From the NCBI GenBank assembly GCA_011009095.1, contig VTPC01089669.1:310001-374000 (forward strand): DNA of 64,000 nucleotides. Direction: 5' to 3'. The stretch comes from Ignelater luminosus (taxonomy: Eukaryota > Arthropoda > Insecta > Coleoptera > Elateridae). Position numbers and translations under genes: made by a program. Below are positions 1 through 9,845 of the stretch, one piece after another. The notes beneath the pieces were generated by a model. The model saw nothing but the letters and a program-made list of their open reading frames with translations. It was not told the origin of the DNA and searched no databases. Each line of letters opens with the position of its first letter. Position 1 is the stretch's first letter.

Positions 1-2770
1 GATAATACAAATTTGGATAGGTCCGATAAGTTTACTAAACTTTGACCATTTTGCGATGTAATAAATATCCGTAATCTACAGTTTGGAATATTTACACATA
101 ATTTATCCATCGATGAGCAAATGGTGCCTTACTTTGGGCGACATTCATGTAAGATGTTTATCAAAGGAAAACCAGTACGCTTTGGGTTTAAATTATGGTG
201 CTTGTGTTCCTCTAATGGATACTTATATTAATTTATTCCCTATGCCGGAGCAAGCGCTAACAAAGAAAAACTTGGCATTGGCTTAGGTGGAAAAGTTATT
301 ATGGATCTATTAACTTTTGTCAAAAATCCTGAAAATCACCGCATATCTTTGACAATTTTTTTTCATCTTATAAATTGTTTGCCGTCTTGAGTAATAAAGG
401 ATATTTTGCTACGTGGACAATAAGAGACAACAGAGTAGCAAAATGCCCTTTAAATGGTCCCAAGATTATATGTAAAGAAGCACGATGATCATATGATTTT
501 ATGTATGACAGTACAGCTAATGTAACTATTGCTCGATGGAATGATAACTCGGTAGTGACAATGGCAAGTAATAACTTTTCTGTTCTTCCACTGCACGATG
601 CAAAGCGATATAATCGCAAAGAAAAGAAAAACATCTGCATTTCCCAGCCACATATAATATCCGAGTATAATAAATTTATGGGAGGCGTAGATCAGCACGA
701 TAATGGTATTGCAAACTATAGGATAAACATACGAGGTAAAAAATGGTGGTGGCCTTTTTATTAACGTTATAGATAGTGTTATTGTGAACTCCTGGAAATT
801 TTATCAAATTTCTCATACGACAAAAATCTCACAACTTGATTTTCGTTCGTATATAGCCGAATGTTGTAATGTTATTTTAAAATTCGCACTAAATCCGCCC
901 CTGTCTTTTAATTTCGTTCAGATATTTGTTCCTCTGGCGCGTAATATTTAAATTGTTCCGTCCTATAAACGAAGGTTTGTTAATAAGTCTTAGTCGCGAA
1001 TGTTGGAGTCACACGTCTCTGTTAAGTCAGGTTCAAGCTGAAAATCTAAGGAGTGGAATTTTTTATTTTCTCATAAGAATATTTGCATTTTGACTTGTTA
1101 GGTCGTGCATCTGGCTTCCCAACCCCACTCCGGTAAGCGCAAGCTGCGTGACAGGAGACGCAGAGAGAATAGGGATTACGTTGGTACTTTGTGATTTTCT
1201 CGGGGAGTCGAAATTTGGACACCGTGGAACGCGGGTGTTCACCGCGACCTCCCAGGCCCAAGCGGACCCGGTGCTTCTCGCGTTTTGTTTCGATCTTTAA
1301 GTGTGGCGCACGGTTAATTTCGACATTTTAGTGGCTGTGAATTTGCTGGTATTCTCCTCGTTATTAAGAAAATTAAAGTTTTGTGTTTGTGGAAGTTAAG
1401 TGTTTAAAAATTTATTGTGGTTGAAACCATGCCTTCTCGTAATTAAATTTAGTGTAAATTCAATTCTTTTGTATTTGGAAAAGTTGCTGGAAACTCAAAG
1501 AACCTCCAGATTTAGAGTAAGGAATAATTGTTTATGTTACATACATTTGTTTGTATTTTCATGTTGTTTTGTTCAAATGCTTTGAGTATTTAACGTTAAT
1601 ATTTGGTTTATTTTAATGTTAGAAAAGTATCTTTATAGTGTATTCTTTCCGGAAAAATCTAGGGAAAACAATAGGTAGTTTAAGTTCTAGAGTAATCTTT
1701 TGAACGTTTTCTTTTTGTTTAAAGTAATACAAGTTCATATGTTCTAATTTTATTAATAGTTTTAAATCATGTTCAATTTTGTTTGTTTAGAGGGGTTTAA
1801 TACAATAATTATTTTGCGATTTAATGATTTCTAAACGCATTTATTTGACGGGTCCTTCAGACCTAATTTTTATGTAGTAATTGTCATTCTTTTATTTGAT
1901 GTTTGTAAAGTAATAATTTCTTCAATCAACCATATCATTTTGAATCTTTTTGTGAATGTTTATTTTACTCGATTTCAAAGCATAATAATAAATTCATGTA
2001 ATTTAACTTTTGTGTTCTTATTCTAGGAGTTTGTTTTTGTTTTATAAGCTTATTTAGGTGCCGTGATGATGGACCTTGGCTTCTAGCAACCCGCATAATA
2101 TTTGATTTTGTGAATAAAACTTGTTTTATAGTTTTGAGAAACGAGAGAGAGGCTGGAGATTTATTAAGTTTATTTTATTTTAAGTTGCGGAACCAACAAA
2201 GGTTCCTTGGTAAGTAAAAGAGAATACAATTTAGTCTCCGGACACGATTTTGAAGTGTTTATCTACAGGGTGGTATTTTGGGTGGACCCTATATACAGCG
2301 TGTTCGTCGGTGTGGGGACAGGTCGACGAATTACATCGTTTTGTGTGGCACTGTCTCCTGGCGCCCTTTTGGTATCTCTTTTAGGCTTTTAGCTAAAAGC
2401 TAAGTTTTAGGCTCAGGTAAGATCATCAAAGCCTGGGTTATTTACTATTTTGGAACCTACTCTCGTCTTCGACATGAGCTATGGGCTTGAACATCTACCT
2501 ATATCTGGCTTATACGGGACTTGTGCACACTTTTGGGCATGTCTTATGAAAACTGAGGATACAAACAGAAATATTGAAATAGGGAGACCTGCAAGAAAAG
2601 CAATTCCAGAAGAACCACGTTTCGATAATGTAGGTCATGTTATAATAAAACACCAGGAAAAAGCAAGACGGCGGTGCAAAGTGTGTAATAACTACACTAT
2701 ATACCTGTGTAATAAATGCAAAGTTCATCTTCACAGTGACAGCTTTCAAAAGTATCATAAGAAAACATAA
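1..2770 (+). pseudogene. piggyBac-like transposase (DDE_Tnp_1_7), broken
   Basis: Cut-and-paste transposase of the piggyBac superfamily, cut by the left window edge. Around 108-170 the frame reads DEQMVPYFGRH, a hallmark of the family. An in-frame stop lies at 229-231. Near 345-355 the frame shifts, and the catalytic Asp survives in the new frame as FDNFF. A second stop is at about 484. From 501 to 764 the frame is clean and carries RWNDNSVV and YNKFMGGVDQHD, the second and third acidic motifs, followed by a Trp run typical of the family. Coding continues with small shifts to about 948. The C-terminal Cys-rich tail (RFDNVGHVI, then CKVCNNYTIYLCNKCKVHL) is at about 2570-2768. The two parts are separated by about 1.5 kb of foreign sequence. 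Stops and shifts mean it is dead. The family call is firm; the subfamily is not. Confidence 0.88.
950..2440. mobile_element. LTR-like insert inside the piggyBac element
   Basis: This block separates the two coding parts of the piggyBac transposase and has no coding match of its own. It starts with a GC-richer stretch (about 1100-1290) and contains a polyadenylation-like AATAAA (about 2113). At about 2358 it has TGGCGCCC, which resembles the tRNA primer-binding site found just 3' of many LTRs. That would fit a long solo or truncated LTR plus leader. I could not find paired TG...CA ends or a target duplication, so the class and exact limits are uncertain. An unrelated insertion or a rearrangement is also possible. 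Confidence 0.3.
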
Positions 2771-2933
2771 GGGTTTTGGCCAATGGTGCGTATATGCACC
2801 ATGTCATAAATTTATAATTATTATTTATAATTTCTGTTTGTAGAATATGTTACATTTATGTATTTTAAACAATAAATAAGCATTTTTTTTTAAATAATTT
2901 AATTTTTTCTGTACTTGGCCAAAAATGGGTTAA
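2771..2933 (+). repeat. piggyBac right terminal region with TTAA
   Basis: After the transposase stop the sequence has a short inverted motif (GGTGC-GTATAT-GCACC, about 2784-2800) and then AT-rich DNA ending GGG at 2929, followed at once by TTAA at 2930-2933. piggyBac elements insert at TTAA and commonly end in GGG, so this is a plausible right boundary. The left end is outside the window, so the duplication cannot be checked. Confidence 0.45.
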
Positions 2934-4079
2934 AGACAGGTAAGTCTATTATATTTAAGAGTTACTTTTTATTTATCTTTAGAACGAAGTTGCAAAACTA
3001 GGAGTATTTGCGAAACTTAGAGATTCTACAGTTGTTTTGAAGTACTACTTTAATTAAAAATAATAAAGTATCCTCAATATAACGAAAACGTTATACCTTC
3101 AACATGGTGCAGCTTAGTGCACTTATCACGTTCCTAAAATATTAAATAAATTCTCATGTAAAACTTTAAAATCTATTTCTAAGACCAGAAATTATCAAAA
3201 TTAAAATCCAACTTTCACCTTTTGTGCTGATGTTTTTGTTTAATTAATACATAAAAGTGGTTCATCATATATTCTGCGAGGTTTTGCAGGCTGGACATAC
3301 GATAGTTAAGAAAAGGGCCGAGCAATTTGTTAGTTGCCAGTGGATTACTTAGAGGGGGAATGGAAGGCTATGCAATGCTGTATTTCCTGCCTATTCGTAG
3401 CTTCTAAGTCAGGTGACATCGATCTGGAACTTTATGAAAATTGTTTTAATAGCAACACATGGAATTGCAGGAACACATTTTTTACGTGTAGTACTATAAA
3501 GATTTGAAATTCTCATTTGGAAATGTTCGAGAAACACGCGATTACGTATGTTAATAGCCTTCTACCAACTACGTCTGGGGAACCTGATTACATTGCTGTA
3601 CTTAGAAGAATGTGCTCTTTAAAGTCGTGATGCAGTTAAGAATATCAATGTCAATAAAAATGTGAATGATCGATGTCACGCTTCCTTTCTCTGTGCTTTG
3701 TTGCAACCAGTTAAACCACAAAAAATCTTTAAGGCGATTTACAAATACTTTTCTTCACCTTAGTCGATCTTTAGAGATCTCTTCGACTGTTAGATTTAAG
3801 TATACAATGTTCAGACGTAAAGTGGGGAGTACATTTTGAGCATTTCTCGTTATGTTGTAGATGAATTTTTTAGATTTTTTTTTATTTTGTAATTTGCAAA
3901 GTAGCAAATCTTTTTTAAAATAAAATTTGAGATCATTATCAATTTTTTTTAAATGGCAGCCCCAACTGTTCAATAATTTTGATAGAGTTGTTCACTAGTG
4001 TAATAAATTTAGTACCTTACATAACAAATTTTTTAAGAAAAACATTAATTAAGTTTAAAAACACCTATTCTCAATGGAA
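2934..4079. other. Non-coding stretch, nothing recognised
   Basis: AT-rich. The only open frame (about 3755-3973, minus) is Lys/Asn/Leu-rich with no motif and looks like chance. Probably intron or downstream flank of the minus-strand host gene. Confidence 0.5.
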
Positions 4080-4300
4080 TTGCCAGCGCGATTGCCAGAC
4101 CTAACACCACTATACTTTTTTGTGTGGTACCACCTAAAATCTAAAATTTACATTAACAGACCAAAAACTTTAGACCGTTTGAAACATTGAATTGGAATGG
4201 AAATATACGAAATATCACCCCACAGATTATCGAACAAGTATAAAGCGTTTATACTCGAATAGAACAATGCCAAATGGTCAATGGTAAACAATTGGTACCT
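4080..4300 (+). pseudogene. DDE_3-type transposase C-terminal fragment
   Basis: From 4080 the frame reads LPARLPDLTPLYFFVWYHLK and then KIYINRPKTLDRLKH. This matches the last catalytic block (SPDLTPLDFFLWGxLK) and the following helix of Tc1/mariner-superfamily DDE_3 transposases that carry a DUF4817 N-terminus in insects. The usual LDFF aspartate is a tyrosine here (LYFF), and an in-frame stop follows RLKH. Only this tail remains; I see no N-terminal or central blocks upstream. Confidence 0.6.
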
Positions 4301-5267
4301 TTACCATAGACTTAATTTACTAATGAATGATTTTGTTTGTTTTTTAATTTTGAATTTTTATTTTTATTGATAAAATAGATGTTTAATCTCCATGAGTGTT
4401 TTTCTTACAAAAACACCATTGAGACAAGACCAATTTCTGCAAATTTAGTATATATAAAAACCTTAATACATACCCAGATCTCGTTACTGCAACACAAACT
4501 GTTTGTTATGGAGTTACTAAAACAAATCGTCTTTTCTTGGCGGCGCTTTGAGAAAAGGAAATGATTTCTTCTTAACTTTTACTCGTACGTATTTGGAGTT
4601 ATACCGTAAAGATATGAAACACCTTGTATATAGAATGCAATTAATGTTTTGCTTACTCTTTTAAAGAACTTCTTAAGAAGTTACTAACAAGAAATCAGTT
4701 CATTTAATGTTGGCCTTGGTATTCGTTCCTCCTTACGAGAACGAACGATTTTGTAAAGTATTTTCGGCCATGCTTATTACGTATTTAGGTAGTGTCGGCA
4801 CTGAGCTCAAACCTATATTCCGACGTCGTCTCTGTAGTATCCGCTTATAATCCTAATCAGATTAAATTCACTAGCTCACGTAATGAAATAAAAAATACGA
4901 AAATAATAACAATAAAAATAAATCGAATCTAAATACATCGATTTCCGTGAATGACATATTAATTTCCCGATGCTCCACTTTCATTTCTTATGTCTCATCA
5001 CTTCATCAGTTACGTAACCTCTCCAATACTCCAGAAATACTTTGCTTGTATTTTTTCTGGTACGTTTTTTATTTAACCGTGGTTTGTTAAAACTACAGCG
5101 TATTCCTTTTTTAGTTAATATACCCACACATTTTACCTTTATTAAGAATTTTCCTTTTTATAAAATGTTTCCTTTGTATAGTTAAAGAGAATCTTATTGT
5201 GTCGAAACAATACAAAATGAAATACAAAAGAAGCAAAACTGTTAAATTAATAGAATTGTGAACTTAC
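4301..5267. other. Host intron or flank, no feature seen
   Basis: AT-rich with no motif-bearing frame. Lies directly downstream of the donor of the last visible RasGRF exon, so it is intron of that gene if the gene call is right. The next coding exon was not found here and is probably beyond the left edge. Confidence 0.5.
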
Positions 5268-5374
5268 CTGGCTTCTCGGATTGCCTCAATCCAATTTTTG
5301 CAATCGGTTTCATTCAGCGCTCGAAGCTCATATTGCCGTTGGTTTTCTCTGCGATAGGAGATTGCGAAACAGAA
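5268..5374 (-). CDS. RasGRF: RasGRF exon: end of N-terminal PH domain
   Basis: Minus-strand coding exon of 107 nt. It follows the acceptor TGTTTCAG and ends before the donor GTAAGTTC. It encodes FCFAISYRRENQRQYELRAL and continues to NWIEAIREA: the last beta strands and the C-terminal helix of a PH domain, with the invariant helix Trp in NWI. Ras-specific guanine nucleotide-releasing factors begin with such a PH domain, which binds membranes and partners upstream of the exchange modules. The entry phase is 0, matching the exon at 22362-22493. It leaves two bases (AG) in the last codon, so the next exon must start in phase 2. That exon, and the IQ, DH, second PH and RasGEF domains, are not in the window. 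Another PH protein is conceivable, but the three-exon product follows RasGRF closely. Confidence 0.85.
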
Positions 5375-5954
5375 CTGAAACAAACAAATAATAACTGTTT
5401 TCATTTTTCCCATTGAAGTAAGGATAAATAAATCAGGAAATATATGTACATCTTTTCCTTGTAAAATAATTCCTCTTTAAAAAAGACTGAATTGATATTA
5501 AAAATTATTAGATTTGTAAATTTGTTAACGTACATTCTAATATCTCAGGTTTTTTGACAGTAACGATATTAACCTTGCTAATGGCATTCCTGATGCACGG
5601 AGTATGGTATACAAACTTTAAAATGCTAAAACTTCTGATATAGAACATCATATTCGGTTTAATTTTCGTCATTGGCTATTTAATAATTTTAGCGGCCTAC
5701 TGTTGTTAAGTACCAGATAATATTAATTGTTTTTTAAACAAAACATTTCATATGCCTATTGTTATTACATACCCCCCGTAACCTGGCAATTCAACTATAA
5801 TAATAATAATTTATTTGTCCAACAGAACAAATTCCACTTACAGGATAGGATTATATAAACATAGCAATAACAATGTGTAGCACACATTAATTATTAAATT
5901 AAATAACAGAAAACAGCGAAGTGCGTAATAACGGAAAGTTATAATTAAAGCTGG

Positions 5955-6180
5955 GAAAAGGCATATTTGCATGTTTTTTATCTATGAGGCATACAAGTTA
6001 ATTTTTAGTATGTTAATTATTTTATTGTTTATTGTCCAAATAATTAATTTTAGTTTGCATATACGGTTTTCGGTATGAAAAATAATAACCTAAAAGTGCA
6101 ACCATGCAAATCATTTTGATTTTTTAAAGCATATTATATAGCGCATATTACGTAACATTGCATATTTCTTGCGTGTGTTA
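5955..6180. repeat. Dispersed repeat, copy A (nested in LINE 3' region)
   Basis: Contains GTTAATTTTTAGTATGTTAA, then TTGTTTATTGTCCAAATAAT and TTTGCATATACG, and near its end CGTAACATTGCATATTTCTT. The same order of blocks occurs at 19575-20150. No coding capacity. Probably a non-autonomous element; ends not defined. Confidence 0.45.
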
Positions 6181-6198
6181 CTGGACTCTTACGACACT

Positions 6199-6214
6199 GT
6201 AGTGCATATATGCA
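6199..6214. repeat. Perfect 16-bp palindrome
   Basis: AGTGCATATATGCACT equals its own reverse complement. A similar but imperfect motif (GGTGC-GTATAT-GCACC) sits in the piggyBac terminal region near 2790, so this may be a remnant of a piggyBac-type end. Confidence 0.4.
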
Positions 6215-7310
6215 CTTTCTTTACGATATCTGACCAGCTTTAGTTATAATACAATGCGAGTTGCAATTTTACTAATCAAATCTACCAATTTAGCAACTCA
6301 TCAAGTGAGAACTAACACACTTTAAATAATATCAGTTGCGGATAACGTGAAAGTATTATAATGAAAAATAGTTTCTAGCTGGTGTTTTAGTATCTAGTAG
6401 GATAGTAGAAAGTATTACTGCTTTAAGAGGTTAACTGAGGTACTAAGAAATTCATCTGTGTTAGTTGAAAAAAAAATCAGTTTTGTTATTAAGTATTTTA
6501 TACAGAAAACTTAAAGTACTAGATAGTATTCTTCTCCATTCTAAATTAACACAATCAAATCGCTCAAGTAAAATCAAAGTGATCAAATGCTCTAGGATAG
6601 ACACCATCTACACAAAAATTTTCTTGCTCATTTTCTAGAGTTCAGTCTTGATTCAATACGAACTTACTAAATTTTTAATATAGTCGCCAAATGTCAAATT
6701 ATCGTCAAAATATATACCCAACTCTTGGATGACTTTACAATGAGATACCTCAGTACGTTAATTGAATATGAATGTATAAATGGTTCCATCTTTCGCGTCA
6801 AATACAACAATTTTGCATTTGAAAAGATTAAGGCTAACAAGTTAGTGAAGTTGTTTTGCACCACAATTCAATGTTATTGAGGCCTTGTTGCAAAGTGTTA
6901 CTGCCTTCAATACCTTGACCCTATAAAGATTTATATCGTCGGCAAACAGCAACTTTTCCAGGAACATTTTGTTGGAAAAGTCATCAACAAACAGCAAGAA
7001 CAGAAAAAGACCTAAATTAGAGCCCTGCTGAGCTCCAGACAAAGCAATAAACAAGTCGGAGATATATCTTCCGTAAGATACGTACTGGTATGAGTGAAAA
7101 TATGAAAGTAATCCAAAATTACGTAATTCGTAGACTATTATACTATGATAAATTCGATCAAATGTTTTAGAAAAGCCCAAGTATATAACTTGTCCTCAAC
7201 TATCTGCAGCATTTGAAACATATTGAATAAATACTATTAAGTTTATAGCAGTAGAAAGACCTTGCATAGAAACATGCTAATGAAAACTCAGATATTCTTA
7301 ACAAACAAGT

Positions 7311-8177
7311 AAGTCAAGTATATAAGACGTTAACTGGTCTATTATTACGTTTTTAATACATGACGTATTCTTGCAATTTTCAAACGTCTTGGCATGTAAC
7401 AGTTTGCAAAAATAAGTTAAATATAATCAACAGAAGTAGAACAATCTCTAATTAGAAAAGTGGGTATTTATTTGATCATGCCTAGCTGTACTTTTATCAC
7501 AAATACAATGTGTCGCAAATTCGAGGTTAGCCACAAGGATTTCCAAGACCGGAGGAGATACGAAATCGGTTAAATTGGAATAACGTAACTTCTTTTGCAG
7601 ATCAAATTTATTGATGTTTTTATTTTTTCAAAAAATTTGTTGAAAACTAAAATATCCAGTTTTCTTTAAGTGGCATATCTCAGTAACAAATAAAGAAAGA
7701 AAATAATGGCAACGGAAAGGTTGGTTACTCTGGCATACAAAAAATCATTTTCGCTATTGCCTTTTGTTTTTGACGGTAGAGGGTAAACATAAATATTTTA
7801 AATGGAACGCATGCTTGATTTTCTTATTGCTTAATAGTCTGTTTTAAATGCTTTTTTGTGAATGTAATTATTCTTTTGTTTTACAAAATTATAAAGTGAA
7901 GACCATTTTAACGGGCACGTAGTAGTAGTGTACAATGAGTAATCGTGACATTAAATAAGTGACGTTTTCAAGACATTTTAAAAACAACTAGCTGCTTATC
8001 TTAAGAATTACACACTTAGGCTCGCGCACCTATTTGTATTTATCAATTTTTCAATTGGGACATAAAAATTACATGTTTAGGGTCTCTTCGAATTCTACAT
8101 CTCATAACAATACATTAATTTGGGGTCCTGCAAAACTTCTTTAATCTTTTTCTTGGTTACATTGTAGGATTTTTGTT
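7311..8177. other. Non-coding stretch
   Basis: AT-rich. May contain the eroded remainder of the minus-strand repeat protein at 8178-8395, but no block is convincing. Confidence 0.4.
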
Positions 8178-8395
8178 TGAGATACTGAAATCTTTGTTAG
8201 TTTGTGCCTTTAACAACATCTTTCATCACACCCACCTTAGAAGGAAAACAGGGATAAGCAATTTTTTTCTTTTTTGTGCAAATTTTGGTGCAACAAAAGT
8301 AGCAGTCCCTCGTATGGTCAGTTTGCTCACCCCAAGTCATAGGAGCTGCAAACGTCACAGCAGTGCTCTTAACATTTCACCAGATTCTTAGAGTA
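8178..8395 (-). pseudogene. Arthropod repeat-associated Cys protein fragment
   Basis: On the minus strand the sequence reads FAAPMTWGEQTDHTRDCYFC and then CTKKKKIAYPCFPSK. I recognise the pattern PMxWxExTDHxxDCYFC followed by a Lys-rich stretch and YPxxPSA as part of a protein present in many copies in arthropod genomes, presumably encoded by a transposon. Its biochemical role is not known to me. Only this short block is readable; flanking frames are too decayed. The plus-strand frame over the same bases (8173-8391) is the shadow. Confidence 0.55.
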
Positions 8396-9781
8396 AAACC
8401 ATAATGTGCACAACAAGTCTAAGATTGGTCTGATTATCACAAATTGACTCAATTTAATTTAAAACATCTTTCTGTGCCTTCTTATAAATCCGTAAGATCG
8501 CAAAGTTATGAGTTTTTTAAATAATTGATTTAAGAGCAAAGAGTCAGGCATGAACATGGCCAAACGGGAAATATCATTAAATACAGTAAAAAGATTATTA
8601 TATTTTTGAAGAAAATTATTATTATTATTATTAAAACTCTGTCGTATAAGAAAAAGGTTTTGTAGACCAGTGTCTTCTTTTCAGTTTGGGCATCGACTAC
8701 CTTCGGTCACGTGTTCCCGTGAATTTATTTTACTATGCCAACTTCTTTTATATAATTAAGAAACAAACACCTTCAATATTTCCACCAATAAACTATATTA
8801 TTTTCAAAGGGATCGTTTTTCAAATATTTTTGTACCGTGAATATTACACTAAATAGTAGCGAGGATGGATTTCCCAGAGCTAAACCTGATTGTAGATTTT
8901 TCATTTACTTTAAAGAAATTTTGTTGTATGCAGATTTCTATCAACTCTTGTAAATGGTTAGAATCTTCTTTCTCAAGTTATTGTAAATGTGTTCGAATGA
9001 CTGATTTAATTTCTGTTGATGGATGCTTGGGAAAACGTCAGAAAAAACTAGAAAGCTATTTTTTGGGTCTTTTGGGTCGTAGGTATTCTTTATCCTATAT
9101 ATATGGGTTTAAAGCTGATTAGTAAATAAAATATTGTGATCAATTTTTTTAGATAAGAGACGATAACAAAATTTAGGACAAGATTAAACGCCAAAGTATA
9201 TCACTCAGGTTTTTGCTATCAGTGAATCTTAGGTAAACCGTAGAATTTTGAAATGACTGAATTGATGAAAAGCACTTGCTGTGTGTAATTTGAGATTGTT
9301 AGTTAAAAGTTTAGATCTTTCACAGTTTTCTGGAACTTTCTTTGACATACTTTCAATTTTACTGTTTTGTTTTTATTGAACATATTATGCGGAAATTTAC
9401 TGGTTGATTTAAATTATTTTTATTGTTGTGAAATTATAGTTTGCTTTTTATTAAGCCCTAATTCTTTTTTATTAAACATTAGATTAGTTGAATTAGAGAT
9501 CTTTAGCCTACTTATCTTTTTATTTAACTTACTACATAGCTTTTGGCCATATAATCTTGAAATGTGTAATCCATACAATCGAAGAATGCTGGGTACTATC
9601 CAATTTCATGTATATAAATTACAATTTTCTTTTAGTATCATTTCCCTTCTTATAATTATTTCTAATTGTGCCAGCTTAATTGGTTTTTTGCGTTTGTAGT
9701 GCTTGTCTAAATTTGTACAGAGTCGAGGCATGTTAACATACGTTTAAACTAAGGTTCTTCTGGTCTCAATGCATCTTTTAT
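8396..9781. other. Non-coding stretch with ATT microsatellite
   Basis: Contains (ATT)6 at 8615-8632. Open frames at 8865-9122 and 9367-9699 are Phe/Leu/Ile-rich translations of AT-rich DNA without motifs, so I do not call them genes. Confidence 0.5.
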
Positions 9782-9845
9782 ACAGTGATCGCCAGAGTCT
9801 GCACCAAATAGGGAAAACTTTCATTTTTGATTTTTTGAAAAACTT
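9782..9845. repeat. Short dispersed repeat, copy 1
   Basis: Begins CAGTGATCGCC and includes GCACCAAATAGGGAAAACTT. The same pattern (CAGTGATCCCT, then GCACCAAATGCGAAAACTTT) occurs at 58092-58150. Probably one end of a DNA transposon family. Confidence 0.4.

Larger units (their letters stand above)
5798..7310 (-). mobile_element. Non-LTR retrotransposon (CR1/jockey group), RT and 3' end
   Basis: Minus-strand 5'-truncated LINE. At about 7180-6842 an open frame reads LGFSKTFDRIYHSII, then SGAQQGSNLGLFLFLLFVDDF, then LLFADDINLYR: the catalytic blocks of a LINE reverse transcriptase with FADD intact (about 6925-6945). Upstream, GLSTAINLIVFIQYVSNAAD fits the preceding block after a stop. Downstream, in broken frames, are VIQELGIYFDDNLTFGDYI and RRILSSTLSFLYKILNN, the usual C-terminal region. 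The 3' end is GGACAAATAAATTATTATTATTA (minus sense), finishing near 5798 in short ATT repeats as in many insect LINEs. Part of the 3' region (about 5955-6240) looks like an inserted repeat. Dead by multiple stops. Confidence 0.8.

Noticed and set aside
83-286. 67-codon plus-strand open frame
   Set aside because: Out of frame with the piggyBac coding sequence (DEQMVPYFGRH frame) that covers the same bases.
8173-8391. 72-codon plus-strand open frame
   Set aside because: Shadow of the minus-strand PMTWGEQTDH...CYFC fragment.
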